Shown piece by piece: positions 1 through 6,945 of a stretch of DNA of 64,000 nt. Numbering within the stretch: the stretch's first letter is position 1; every line of letters starts with the position of its first letter. The DNA lies in assembly GCF_026339875.1 (NCBI RefSeq), contig NZ_JAPEPZ010000001.1:9300001-9364000 (forward strand). Direction: 5' to 3'. The position numbers were made by a program, and so were the translations under genes. The notes under the pieces were generated by a model that ran no database searches, was not told the origin of the DNA, and was given only the letters and a program-made list of their open reading frames with translations. Source of the stretch: Streptomyces sp. NBC_01571 (GTDB taxonomy: Bacteria; Actinomycetota; Actinomycetes; Streptomycetales; Streptomycetaceae).

Positions 1-847
1 CTACCTCTCGACGGCCCCCGAAGGCCTGCGCGCGGTCCTGATCACCGGCGGGCTGCCCGCGCTGGACGCGCACGCGGACGACGTCTACCGGGCCGCGTAT
101 CCCCGTATCGAGCGCAAAGTGGCGGCACACTACGCGCGTTACCCCCAGGACGTGGAGCGGGCCCGGCAGATCGCCGAGTACCTCGTGCGGCACGAACCGG
201 TCCTGAGCGGCGGCGACCGCCTCACCGTCGAGGCCTTCCAGTCGCTCGGCATCCTTCTCGGCGGCAGCGAGGGCAGTCACCGGCTGCACTACCTCCTGGA
301 GGAGGCCTTCGTCCGCACCCCGCAGGGACCGGCTCTCTCCGACGCCTTCCAGGAGGAGGTCCAGGGGCTGCTCTCGTACGCGGGCCACCCGCTGTACGCG
401 CTGATCCACGAGGCGGTCTACGGGCAGGACGACCGGCCCACCGCCTGGTCGGCCGAACGGGTGCGCGCCGAGTTCCCGCAGTTCGACGCGGCCAAGACAC
501 TCGCGGACGACGGGCCGCTGCTGTTCACCGGCGAGTCCGTGCACCCTTGGATGTTCGACACCGACCCCGCGCTGCGGCCACTGCGCGAGACCGCCGAGGA
601 ACTGGCCGCCCGCACCGACTGGCAGCCGCTGTACGACCCCGCCCGCCTCGCCGCCAACGAGGTCCCGGTGGCCGCGGCGGTCTACCACGACGACATGTAC
701 GTCGACACCGGGCACGCGCTGCGCACCGCCCGCGCCATCGGCGGTCTGCGCACCTGGGTGACCGACGAGTTCGAGCACGACGGCGTACGGGCCGGCGGGC
801 CTCGTGTCCTGGACCGGCTGCTGGCGTTGACGCGCGACGAGGTCTGA
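1..847 (+). CDS. Prolyl aminopeptidase-type alpha/beta hydrolase, C-terminal part (5' end outside window)
   Basis: The reading frame is open from base 2 and ends at a TGA at 845-847, so about 281 C-terminal residues are present and the start and nucleophile region lie outside the window. The tail matches my knowledge of actinomycete prolyl iminopeptidases: a helical cap section, then the YHDDMYVD stretch and a WVTDEFEHDGVR stretch near the end, which should carry the acidic and histidine members of the catalytic triad. Such enzymes release N-terminal proline from peptides in the cytoplasm. An internal GTG at 119 is not the start, because homologous sequence continues upstream of it. The stop codon is the first element of a large hairpin. 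Confidence 0.82.
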   Translation, partial: YLSTAPEGLRAVLITGGLPALDAHADDVYRAAYPRIERKVAAHYARYPQDVERARQIAEYLVRHEPVLSGGDRLTVEAFQSLGILLGGSEGSHRLHYLLEEAFVRTPQGPALSDAFQEEVQGLLSYAGHPLYALIHEAVYGQDDRPTAWSAERVRAEFPQFDAAKTLADDGPLLFTGESVHPWMFDTDPALRPLRETAEELAARTDWQPLYDPARLAANEVPVAAAVYHDDMYVDTGHALRTARAIGGLRTWVTDEFEHDGVRAGGPRVLDRLLALTRDEV

Positions 848-891
848 GGTCCCCTACGGTCTGACGGGTTGTCAGAACCGAGAGGGGACCT
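847..891 (+). promoter_or_regulatory. Long intergenic hairpin covering the next gene's ribosome-binding site
   Basis: A nine-base arm AGGTCCCCT (847-855) pairs perfectly with AGGGGACCT (883-891). Inside it CGGTCTGAC (857-865) pairs with GTCAGAACCG (871-880) with one bulged A, leaving a GGGTT loop. The whole space between two genes is therefore one stem-loop. The likely Shine-Dalgarno AGGGGA lies in the 3' arm, three bases from the ATG at 894. It could terminate upstream transcripts, mask the ribosome site, or both. No T-run follows. Confidence 0.6.
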
Positions 892-893
892 GG

Positions 894-1727
894 ATGATCG
901 ACACCTTGCGTACCGACGTCCCGGAGGGTGAGGAGCGCTTCCGCCTCGACGTGGAGGACGGGATCGGCGTCCTCACCCTCTGCCGTCCGGGCAGGCTCAA
1001 CGCGTGGAGCTGGGAGTCGACACGCCAACTCGGGCTGCTGGCCGACCGGATCCGCTTCGACGAGTCGGTCCGGGTGGTCCTGCTGCGGGCGCAGGGGCGG
1101 GCCTTCTGCGCGGGCATCGACGTGACGGCACCGGGCGGCGCGATCGAGGGACGCTCGGACGCGGAGCGGGCCCGCAACTACTACGAGGGGATCCGCTGGG
1201 CGCACGAGCGGTTCGCGGTCTTCGCGGGGCTGCCGCAACCGGTGGTCGCGGCCGTCCAGGGACACTGCCTGGGCTTCGGCTTCGAACTCGCGCTGATGGC
1301 GGACCTCAGGATCGCCGCCGACGACGCGGTGTTCGCTCTGCCGGAGGCGCGGCTCGGGGTCGCCGTCGACGCGGGCGGAGATCTGCGCATCGCGCGGGAG
1401 GCGGGGGCCGGGTGGGCGAAGTTCCTGGCCCTGACAGGGCGTTCACTGGACGCCGTCACCGCCGAGCGGCTCCGTCTCGTGCAACTCGTGGTCGCCCGCG
1501 ACGAACTGGACGCGGCCGCCCGTGCCGTCGCCGCCGAGATCGCGGCGAACGCGCCGCTCGCCGTGCGCGGCATCAAGCGCGACATCGACGCGTACGCCGA
1601 CGCGGGACTCGCGGCGGCCTTGGACCGGACCGCCGGATCGGCGGCGCTCACCCTGGCCTCCGAGGACTCCCGCGAGGGATACGCGGCGAAGGCCGCGCGC
1701 CGCGTGCCGCGGTTCGAGGGGAAGTGA
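894..1727 (+). CDS. Enoyl-CoA hydratase/isomerase (crotonase) family protein
   Basis: A 277-residue protein of usual crotonase length. The N-terminal block ends with RAFCAGID (residues about 66-73), which supplies one oxyanion-hole amide. The GHCLGFGFELALMADLRIAA block (about 122-141) supplies the second. LPEARLGV (about 149-156) retains the first of the two acid residues seen in true hydratases. The usual PGxGG that follows is replaced by VDAGG, so substrate and exact reaction (hydratase, isomerase or other acyl-CoA chemistry) cannot be read from sequence. The start ATG is fixed by the hairpin-embedded AGGGGA. A dienoyl-CoA-reductase-like SDR lies 1 kb away, which suggests a fatty-acyl-CoA theme. 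Confidence 0.85.
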   Translation: MIDTLRTDVPEGEERFRLDVEDGIGVLTLCRPGRLNAWSWESTRQLGLLADRIRFDESVRVVLLRAQGRAFCAGIDVTAPGGAIEGRSDAERARNYYEGIRWAHERFAVFAGLPQPVVAAVQGHCLGFGFELALMADLRIAADDAVFALPEARLGVAVDAGGDLRIAREAGAGWAKFLALTGRSLDAVTAERLRLVQLVVARDELDAAARAVAAEIAANAPLAVRGIKRDIDAYADAGLAAALDRTAGSAALTLASEDSREGYAAKAARRVPRFEGK

Positions 1728-1742
1728 CCGGCGTGCTTTGAT

Positions 1743-1767
1743 CGGACGCGGCTCCGAGCCGCGTCCG
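1743..1767 (+). terminator. Perfect 12-bp inverted repeat, probable terminator
   Basis: CGGACGCGGCTC (1743-1754) and GAGCCGCGTCCG (1756-1767) are exact reverse complements around a single C, 15 bases after the enoyl-CoA hydratase stop. In RNA the innermost bases must open to form a loop. No U-run follows, as is usual in Streptomyces. Confidence 0.6.
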
Positions 1768-1885
1768 GCCCGGCAACGGCCGGAGCGGGCACGGCGACCG
1801 GTTCCGTGCCGCGTCCGGCGCCCGGCCCGGCCCGGCCCGGCGAACGGTGCCGCACGGGGTCGCGTGCGGTGGGGAAGGGGGACGG

Positions 1886-2779
1886 GTGAGGGACGACGAA
1901 GAGCTTCTCGCCGAGCGGTTCGAGGAGCACCGGGGCCGCCTGCGAGCGGTGGCCTACCGGATGCTCGGCTCGCTGAGCGAGGCCGACGACGCCGTGCAGG
2001 AGACCTGGCTCAAGCTGAGCCGGACCGACGCGGCCGGCATCAGGAACCTCGCGGCCTGGCTGACCACCGTGGCGGGCCGGGTCTGCCTGGACATGCTGCG
2101 CTCCCGCGCCGCGCGTCGTGAGGAGCCCATGGACACCTACGTCCCCGATCCGGTCGTGAGTCCCCTGGACCGGGTCGATCCCGAGCAGGAGGCACTGCTG
2201 GCCGACTCGGTCGGGCTCGCCCTGCTCGTGGTGCTGGAGACGCTGGAGCCCGTGGAGCGGCTCGCGTTCGTGCTGCACGACATGTTCGCGGTGCCCTTCG
2301 ACGACATGGCGCCCGTCGTGGGCCGTTCCCCGGCCGCGACCCGTCAGCTCGCCAGCCGCGCGCGACGCCGCGTTCAGGGGGCCGCCCCGGAGTCCGAGCC
2401 GGATCTCGGCCGGCAGAAGGAGGTCCTCGACGCCTTCCTCGCGGCCTCACGCGCGGGGGACTTCGAGGCACTGGTCGCCGTCCTCGACCCCGAGGTGGTG
2501 CTCCGCGCCGACTCCGGTGCCCTCGTCGGCGGCGCGGCCGCGTCCAAGCTGGTGCGCGGTGCCCGGACCGTCGCCGGGCAGGCGCTCCTGTTCCGGCAGT
2601 TCGCGGACTCCTCGCGGCTCGCGCTGGTCAACGGTGCGATCGGCGTCGTCACGGCGCCCGGGGGCCTCCCGCTGGCGGTCATGGGCGTCACCGTCGCCGA
2701 CGGGAGGATCGTCGGGATGTACATCCTGTCCGACCCCGAGCGGCTGGCGCGGCTCGACCTCACCCCGTTCGGCGACTGA
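1886..2779 (+). CDS. ECF41-family RNA polymerase sigma factor with C-terminal SnoaL-like domain
   Basis: Residues about 1-75 form sigma region 2 (YRMLGSLSEADDAVQETWLKL) and about 110-165 region 4 (ETLEPVERLAFVLHDMFAVPFDDMA, then a helix-turn-helix). A SnoaL/NTF2-like domain of about 110 residues follows and ends with a LSDPERLARL stretch. The YVPDP linker after region 2 and the DPERL tail correspond to the conserved linker and NPDKL-type motifs of ECF41 factors. In that group the fused tail replaces a separate anti-sigma factor and tunes activity. GTG 1886 is chosen because GGGGAAGGGG lies just upstream; the longer ATG at 1847 has no such site. ECF41 genes often adjoin an oxidoreductase or epimerase; the SDR whose stop lies 3 bp away on the other strand may be the partner. 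Confidence 0.88.
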   Translation: MRDDEELLAERFEEHRGRLRAVAYRMLGSLSEADDAVQETWLKLSRTDAAGIRNLAAWLTTVAGRVCLDMLRSRAARREEPMDTYVPDPVVSPLDRVDPEQEALLADSVGLALLVVLETLEPVERLAFVLHDMFAVPFDDMAPVVGRSPAATRQLASRARRRVQGAAPESEPDLGRQKEVLDAFLAASRAGDFEALVAVLDPEVVLRADSGALVGGAAASKLVRGARTVAGQALLFRQFADSSRLALVNGAIGVVTAPGGLPLAVMGVTVADGRIVGMYILSDPERLARLDLTPFGD

Positions 2780-2782
2780 CCG

Positions 2783-3658
2783 TCAGCCGGTGAAGGGGCC
2801 GAGCCCCAGCTGGTCGCGCACCGGTACCACCGGTGCGCCGACAAGCCCCCTGCGCTGCCAGTTCGCACCGTCCACCACCAGGGTGTGGCCGGTGATGAAA
2901 CGGGCGTAGGGGGAGGCCAGGAAGGTGGCGGCCCAGCCGAGTTCGCGCGGCGCGCCGACCCGCAGCGCGGGCTGTCGCGCGTCGTGCGTCCCGGCCCGGT
3001 CCAGCGCTCCCCGGATGTCGGCGGTCATGTCCTCGTGCGGCATCAGACCGGGCACCAGCCCGTTGACCTGGATGCCGTACGGGCCCCACTCCACGGCCAG
3101 GGTCTCCACCAGGTTGCGCACCCCCGCCTTGGCCGCCGCGCTGTGCGCGTATCCCGGGCCGCCGGTCCAGGCGTACGAGGCGCCGACGTCGATGATCGAG
3201 CCGGGTGTGCCCGCGGCCAGATGTCGGCGGCCGAACTCGCGCGTCATCAGGAAGGTCCCGGTGAGGGTGATGTCGACGACCGCCCGCCAGGCGTTCGGCG
3301 TCATCTCCTCAGCGGGCACGGGGAAGTTGGCGGCCGCGTTGTTCACCAGTACCCCGGGCAGCGGGCAACCGTCGAAGACCTCGGTGATGCGGTCCGCGTC
3401 CCGTACGTCGCACACCGCCGTCGCCACCCGGGTGCCCAGCCGGGCCAGCTCGGCGCGGGCGGAGCGCAGATGCTCCGGGCCGCGGCTCACCAGCAGCAGA
3501 TCGGCGCCGAGCCGCGCGAACTCCGCCGCGATCGCCTTGCCCAGCCCGGTGCCGCCGCCGGTGACCATGACCAGCGTGCTGTCGTACGTTCCGGGCGGGA
3601 GCGCGCTCGCGCCGAGCGGGGGAGGGACGGGCAGGCCGGGCGGGAGTGTGTCGTCCAT
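2783..3658 (-). CDS. SDR family oxidoreductase of the 2,4-dienoyl-CoA reductase type
   Basis: A 291-residue Rossmann protein with a TGGGTGLG cofactor loop (about residues 34-41). The active site does not fit a classical YxxxK enzyme: the lysine of HSAAAK is preceded at -4 by serine, and a tyrosine sits 11 residues before that serine (in GASYAW). This Tyr-11-Ser-4-Lys spacing, with VNNAAANF and TPNAWRAVVDI, matches mitochondrial-type 2,4-dienoyl-CoA reductases, which use NADPH to reduce dienoyl-CoA during breakdown of unsaturated fatty acids. It converges on the ECF41 sigma gene with 3 bp between stops. Substrate is inferred from family only. Confidence 0.85.
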   Translation of the reverse strand: MDDTLPPGLPVPPPLGASALPPGTYDSTLVMVTGGGTGLGKAIAAEFARLGADLLLVSRGPEHLRSARAELARLGTRVATAVCDVRDADRITEVFDGCPLPGVLVNNAAANFPVPAEEMTPNAWRAVVDITLTGTFLMTREFGRRHLAAGTPGSIIDVGASYAWTGGPGYAHSAAAKAGVRNLVETLAVEWGPYGIQVNGLVPGLMPHEDMTADIRGALDRAGTHDARQPALRVGAPRELGWAATFLASPYARFITGHTLVVDGANWQRRGLVGAPVVPVRDQLGLGPFTG

Positions 3659-3831
3659 GGCCGCCTCGATACCCCGTGCGACCGAAAACCTCCAGAGCCG
3701 AGGCGTTCCTGTGCGTCCCGGTCTCCGGCGGACGCCCCCACCGCAGCCGCTCGCCCGGCCCTCCGGATCGGTTGCCGGTCATGTCATCGGCCCAGTTCAG
3801 GCCGTGGTTCGCGGGTCAGTAGGCTGGGGGC

Positions 3832-4686
3832 ATGCAGGAAGACAGCGGAACAGCCACGGACCGGCTCCTGGAGCTGCGGGCCGACTGCGGCGAGTGCTTC
3901 GGGCTGTGCTGCGTCGCGCTGCCCTTCGCCCGTTCGGCCGACTTCGCGATCGACAAGGACGCCGGTAAGCCCTGCCCGAACCTGGCGGCCGACTCCCGGT
4001 GCGGCATCCACACGCGGTTGCGTCAGAAGGGCTTCACGGGCTGCACGGTGTACGACTGCTTCGGCGCCGGGCAGAAGGTGTCCCAGGTCACCTTCGGCGG
4101 CCAGGACTGGCACTCCGTCCCGCGGGAGCGCGCCCGGCAGATGTTCGACGTGTTCCCGGTCGTCCGTCAGCTCCACGAACTGCTCTGGTACCTGAACGAG
4201 GCGCTGACGCTGCCCGCGGCCGGCCCGGTGCACGCCGACGTCCGCCGTGCGCTCGTGACCACCGAACGGCTGACCCGCCTGACCCCCGGAGAGCTGGGGG
4301 AGCTGGACGTCGGTGCGCACCGGCAGGACGTCAACGTGCTGCTGCTGCGTGCCAGCGAACTGGTGCGGGCGGGAGCCGGGCGCGGGAAGAACGGCGGGAA
4401 GAAGGACCGCCGGGGCGCCGACCTGATGGGCGCCCGTCTCAAAGGCGCCGACCTGCGGGGTGCGGACCTGCGCGGCGCCTACCTCATCGCCGCCGACCTC
4501 ACGGGTGCGGATCTGCGCGGCGCGGACCTGATCGGCGCCGACCTGCGGGACACCGATCTCACGGACGCCGATCTGACCGGGGCGTTCTTCCTGACCCAGC
4601 CCCAGGTGAACGCGGCCCGGGGCGGCGCCGGCACCAGGCTGCCGCGGTCAGTCGGCCGACCGGATCACTGGACGTCCCGGCACTGA
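3832..4686 (+). CDS. Cys-rich metal-binding domain fused to pentapeptide repeats
   Basis: A 284-residue protein. The N-terminal half has many cysteines: CGECFGLCC near residue 19, CPNL and CGIH near 45-58, and CTVYDCFGAG near 70. This resembles the Fe/Zn-chelating YkgJ-type cysteine cluster. A helical middle section follows, then a charged GKNGGKKDRRG linker. From about residue 196 there are roughly 13 pentapeptide repeats of the A(D/N)LxG type, which fold into a right-handed quadrilateral beta-helix. The ATG at 3832 begins the frame. The 3' end overlaps the convergent P450 gene by 39 bp. The function is unknown; a metal-sensing or oxidation-related role is only a guess. Confidence 0.82.
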   Translation: MQEDSGTATDRLLELRADCGECFGLCCVALPFARSADFAIDKDAGKPCPNLAADSRCGIHTRLRQKGFTGCTVYDCFGAGQKVSQVTFGGQDWHSVPRERARQMFDVFPVVRQLHELLWYLNEALTLPAAGPVHADVRRALVTTERLTRLTPGELGELDVGAHRQDVNVLLLRASELVRAGAGRGKNGGKKDRRGADLMGARLKGADLRGADLRGAYLIAADLTGADLRGADLIGADLRDTDLTDADLTGAFFLTQPQVNAARGGAGTRLPRSVGRPDHWTSRH

Positions 4687-6132
4687 GCCCGGTGCCGGCG
4701 CCCGCTCCTCGAGGTGCAACCGCAGTCCTTCCGGCATCAGGGTCAGTCGTTCGGCGATGCGAAGCCGGTAGTCCGGCTCGGGGCGCAGTTCGTAGCGGCG
4801 CAGCAGCAGCCCGAGGACCAGCGTCGCCTCGTGCAGCGCGAACTGACGGCCGATGCAGGCGCGGGCGCCGGTCCCGAACGGCTTGAAGGCGTGGCCGGGC
4901 CGGGACCGCACGGCCTGCGCGTCGAAACGGTCCGGATCGAAGGCCTCGGCATCGGCTCCCCAGACGTCCGGATCGCGGTGCAGCATCGCCGTCAGCACCA
5001 GGGTCCACGCCCCCCGCCGCATCGGGTGGACGCCGCCCAGCACGGTGTCCTCCCGGGCCTCGCGCGCGAAGGCGGGCGCCGTCGGCCACAGCCGGAGCGA
5101 CTCGTCGAGGATCCGGCGCACGTACCGCAGCTTGGCGACCTGGTCGTAGCCCGGCCGGGGCGTGTCGCCCCAGACGCGGTCCACCTCGGCCCGGGCGCGG
5201 GCGGCGATGCCGGGGTGCCGGGAGAGGTAGTGCAGGGCGAACGAGAGCGCGCCCGAGGTCGTCTCGTGACCGGCGACGAGGAACGTGATGACCTGACGGC
5301 GGATGTTCTCGGGCGTCAGCCGCTCCCCGGTCCCGGGGTGCGCGGTCTCCAGCATGCGGTCGAGCAGGTCCCCTTCGCCCGAGGTGCGCTGTCGGGCCGC
5401 CACGACCGCGTCGACCGTGCGGTTGAGGTAGGCCATGTCCGCCGCGTTGCGCCGGGTGGCGCCTCGCAGCACCACGGGTGCCAGCGGCGCGGGGAGCACG
5501 TTGAGGCGCTGCGCGTAGGTCAGGGTGCCGACCATCGCGGTCACGAAGGGGTGGGGTCGGGTGCGTTCGAAGGAGCCGAAGTCGTGGCCGAAGCCGGTGC
5601 GGGCGATCGTCTCCAGCGTCAGTTTCGTCATGTCGGCGGGCACGTCGACCGTGCGTCCGGCCGTTCGCTCCCGGTCCCAGCGGTCGGTCAGCCGCTCGGC
5701 GACGGCCAGCATCATCGGGTGGTAGCCCTCCATGGCCTCGCGGCTGAACCCGGGGGCCAGCACGTCGTGCGCGAGTTGCCAGTTCGGCTCGTGGTTGTAG
5801 GCCGTGAACAGCCCGTCCCCCGCGACCGGCCGGAGATTGGCGACCCCGAGCCCCACGTGCTTGGCGAACCGGGCCTCGTCCGCCAGTTCGGCCGCGAGCT
5901 TCGCGCCCCACACGAAGACGATCTCCTTGCCGAAGGCCCTGCGCCGGAAGATCGGGCCGAGCTGCCGCCCGAAGCGCATCGAATCCTGCAACGGGGAGCG
6001 GACGTTGGAGCCGATCACATCCCCGACGACCGGGATCCGGTACGGCGGATGCGGGATGCGGCGCAGCTCCGGCCAGCCCAGCTCGGCACTGCGGAACCCC
6101 TTGGGCAGTGCGGCCCCTGTCGTCTCCGCCAT
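4648..6132 (-). CDS. Cytochrome P450, CYP102-like stand-alone heme domain
   Basis: The 494-residue protein starts at ATG 6132, behind GGGAGA; the frame stays open further upstream but without P450 sequence. The oxygen-binding helix has AGHETTSG (about residue 287), ExxR is ESLR (about 342), and the heme loop is FGTGARACIG with cysteine at about 425. The stretch HAFKPFGTGARACIG then FALHEATLVLGLLL closely follows the heme domain of Bacillus P450 BM3 (CYP102A1), a fatty-acid hydroxylase. BM3 is fused to a reductase; here the gene stops after the heme domain, as in streptomycete CYP102B-type proteins, so it needs separate redox partners, none of which is encoded nearby. A TetR gene is divergent, as for BM3-like P450s elsewhere. 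Fatty-acid hydroxylation is inferred. Confidence 0.9.
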   Translation of the reverse strand: MAETTGAALPKGFRSAELGWPELRRIPHPPYRIPVVGDVIGSNVRSPLQDSMRFGRQLGPIFRRRAFGKEIVFVWGAKLAAELADEARFAKHVGLGVANLRPVAGDGLFTAYNHEPNWQLAHDVLAPGFSREAMEGYHPMMLAVAERLTDRWDRERTAGRTVDVPADMTKLTLETIARTGFGHDFGSFERTRPHPFVTAMVGTLTYAQRLNVLPAPLAPVVLRGATRRNAADMAYLNRTVDAVVAARQRTSGEGDLLDRMLETAHPGTGERLTPENIRRQVITFLVAGHETTSGALSFALHYLSRHPGIAARARAEVDRVWGDTPRPGYDQVAKLRYVRRILDESLRLWPTAPAFAREAREDTVLGGVHPMRRGAWTLVLTAMLHRDPDVWGADAEAFDPDRFDAQAVRSRPGHAFKPFGTGARACIGRQFALHEATLVLGLLLRRYELRPEPDYRLRIAERLTLMPEGLRLHLEERAPAPGSVPGRPVIRSAD

Positions 6133-6179
6133 CACGCGATCTCCCTTGTGCCTGCGGCCGTTCGGCTCTGTTGTACGCG

Positions 6180-6219
6180 GGTTCAACAGCGGATTCCAGT
6201 CTGTTCCCGTTGCTGAACC
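6180..6219. promoter_or_regulatory. Imperfect inverted repeat between P450 and tetR, candidate TetR operator
   Basis: Arms GGTTCAACAGCGG (6180-6192) and CCGTTGCTGAACC (6207-6219) match at 11 of 13 positions as an inverted repeat with a 14-bp spacer. The repeat lies in the 108-bp divergent promoter region, where a TetR repressor could control both its own gene and the P450. Confidence 0.5.
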
Positions 6220-6240
6220 GACGTCAAGTAAGGTGCGGAC

Positions 6241-6858
6241 ATGGCCGGGAGTCGGGGGGAACGGGAGGAGCGCACGCGCCGTCGGCTCAGTAGCGCGGAG
6301 CGTCGGGAGCAGCTTCTTTCGGTGGGGGCGCGGCTGTTCTCGGAGAGTCCGTACGACGACGTGTGGATCGAGCAGGTCGCCGAGATCGCCGGTGTGTCGC
6401 GCGGTCTTCTGTACCACTACTTCCCGACCAAACGGGACTTCTTCGCCGCGGTCGTGGAGCGCGAGAGCGAGCGCATGCTGCGCATGACGGCGGCGGTGCC
6501 CGGGGTCGCCGTGCGGGAGCAGCTCGGTGCCGGGCTGGACACCTTCCTGGCGTACGTCGAGACCCATGCCCACGGCTTCCGTGCCTTCCATCGTGCCGAC
6601 GCGGCCGGTGACCAGGCGGTGCGCGCGGTCTACCGGCGGGCCCTGGCCGCCCAGGAGCGGCAGATCCTGGAGGCGCTCGCGGCGGACCCGGACTTCGGCC
6701 GCGCGGCCGTGGAACGGCCCGAACTCCGGATCGCCGTGCGCGGCTGGCTCGCCTTCACCACGGCCGTGTGTCTGGAGTGGCTGCGGGGAGCGGAGCTGAC
6801 GCGGCAACAGCTGCGCGATCTCTGCGCGCGGGCGCTGCTGGGCGCGATCGCCTCGTAG
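6241..6858 (+). CDS. TetR/AcrR family transcriptional regulator
   Basis: A 205-residue protein. The helix-turn-helix lies at about residues 20-66: RREQLLSVGARLFSESPYDD, then IAGVSRGLLYHYFPTKRDFF, a textbook TetR signature. The remaining helical domain would bind ligand and dimerise. Two neighbouring helices (about residues 165-205) are rich in A, R and L. It is transcribed away from the CYP102-like P450, and TetR repressors next to BM3-type P450s respond to fatty acids or aromatic ligands. That regulatory link is inferred from arrangement plus the inverted repeat between the genes. No clear Shine-Dalgarno precedes the ATG. Confidence 0.9.
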   Translation: MAGSRGEREERTRRRLSSAERREQLLSVGARLFSESPYDDVWIEQVAEIAGVSRGLLYHYFPTKRDFFAAVVERESERMLRMTAAVPGVAVREQLGAGLDTFLAYVETHAHGFRAFHRADAAGDQAVRAVYRRALAAQERQILEALAADPDFGRAAVERPELRIAVRGWLAFTTAVCLEWLRGAELTRQQLRDLCARALLGAIAS

Positions 6859-6887
6859 CCCCTGGGGGTGACATGGCTGCGGCACGG

Positions 6888-6933
6888 TTGGCGCACACCC
6901 GGATCTTCGATAGGTTAGGCAAGGCTTACCTAA
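6888..6933 (+). promoter_or_regulatory. Promoter overlapped by an iron box (DmdR1/IdeR-type operator)
   Basis: A -35 TTGGCG (6888-6893) and a -10 TAGGTT (6911-6916) are separated by exactly 17 bp. The 19-bp sequence at 6915-6933, TTAGGCAAGGCTTACCTAA, matches the actinobacterial iron-box consensus (TTAGGTTAGGCTAACCTAA type) at 16 of 19 positions and overlaps the -10. Iron-loaded DmdR1 (the DtxR/IdeR homologue) would block RNA polymerase here, so the gene should be on when iron is scarce. Confidence 0.82.
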
Positions 6934-6945
6934 ATGGAGGTTGGG

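Noticed and set aside
1818..1842. Run of CCCGG pentamers as a functional repeat
   Set aside because: Simple low-complexity sequence in a very GC-rich genome; imperfect and without positional support.
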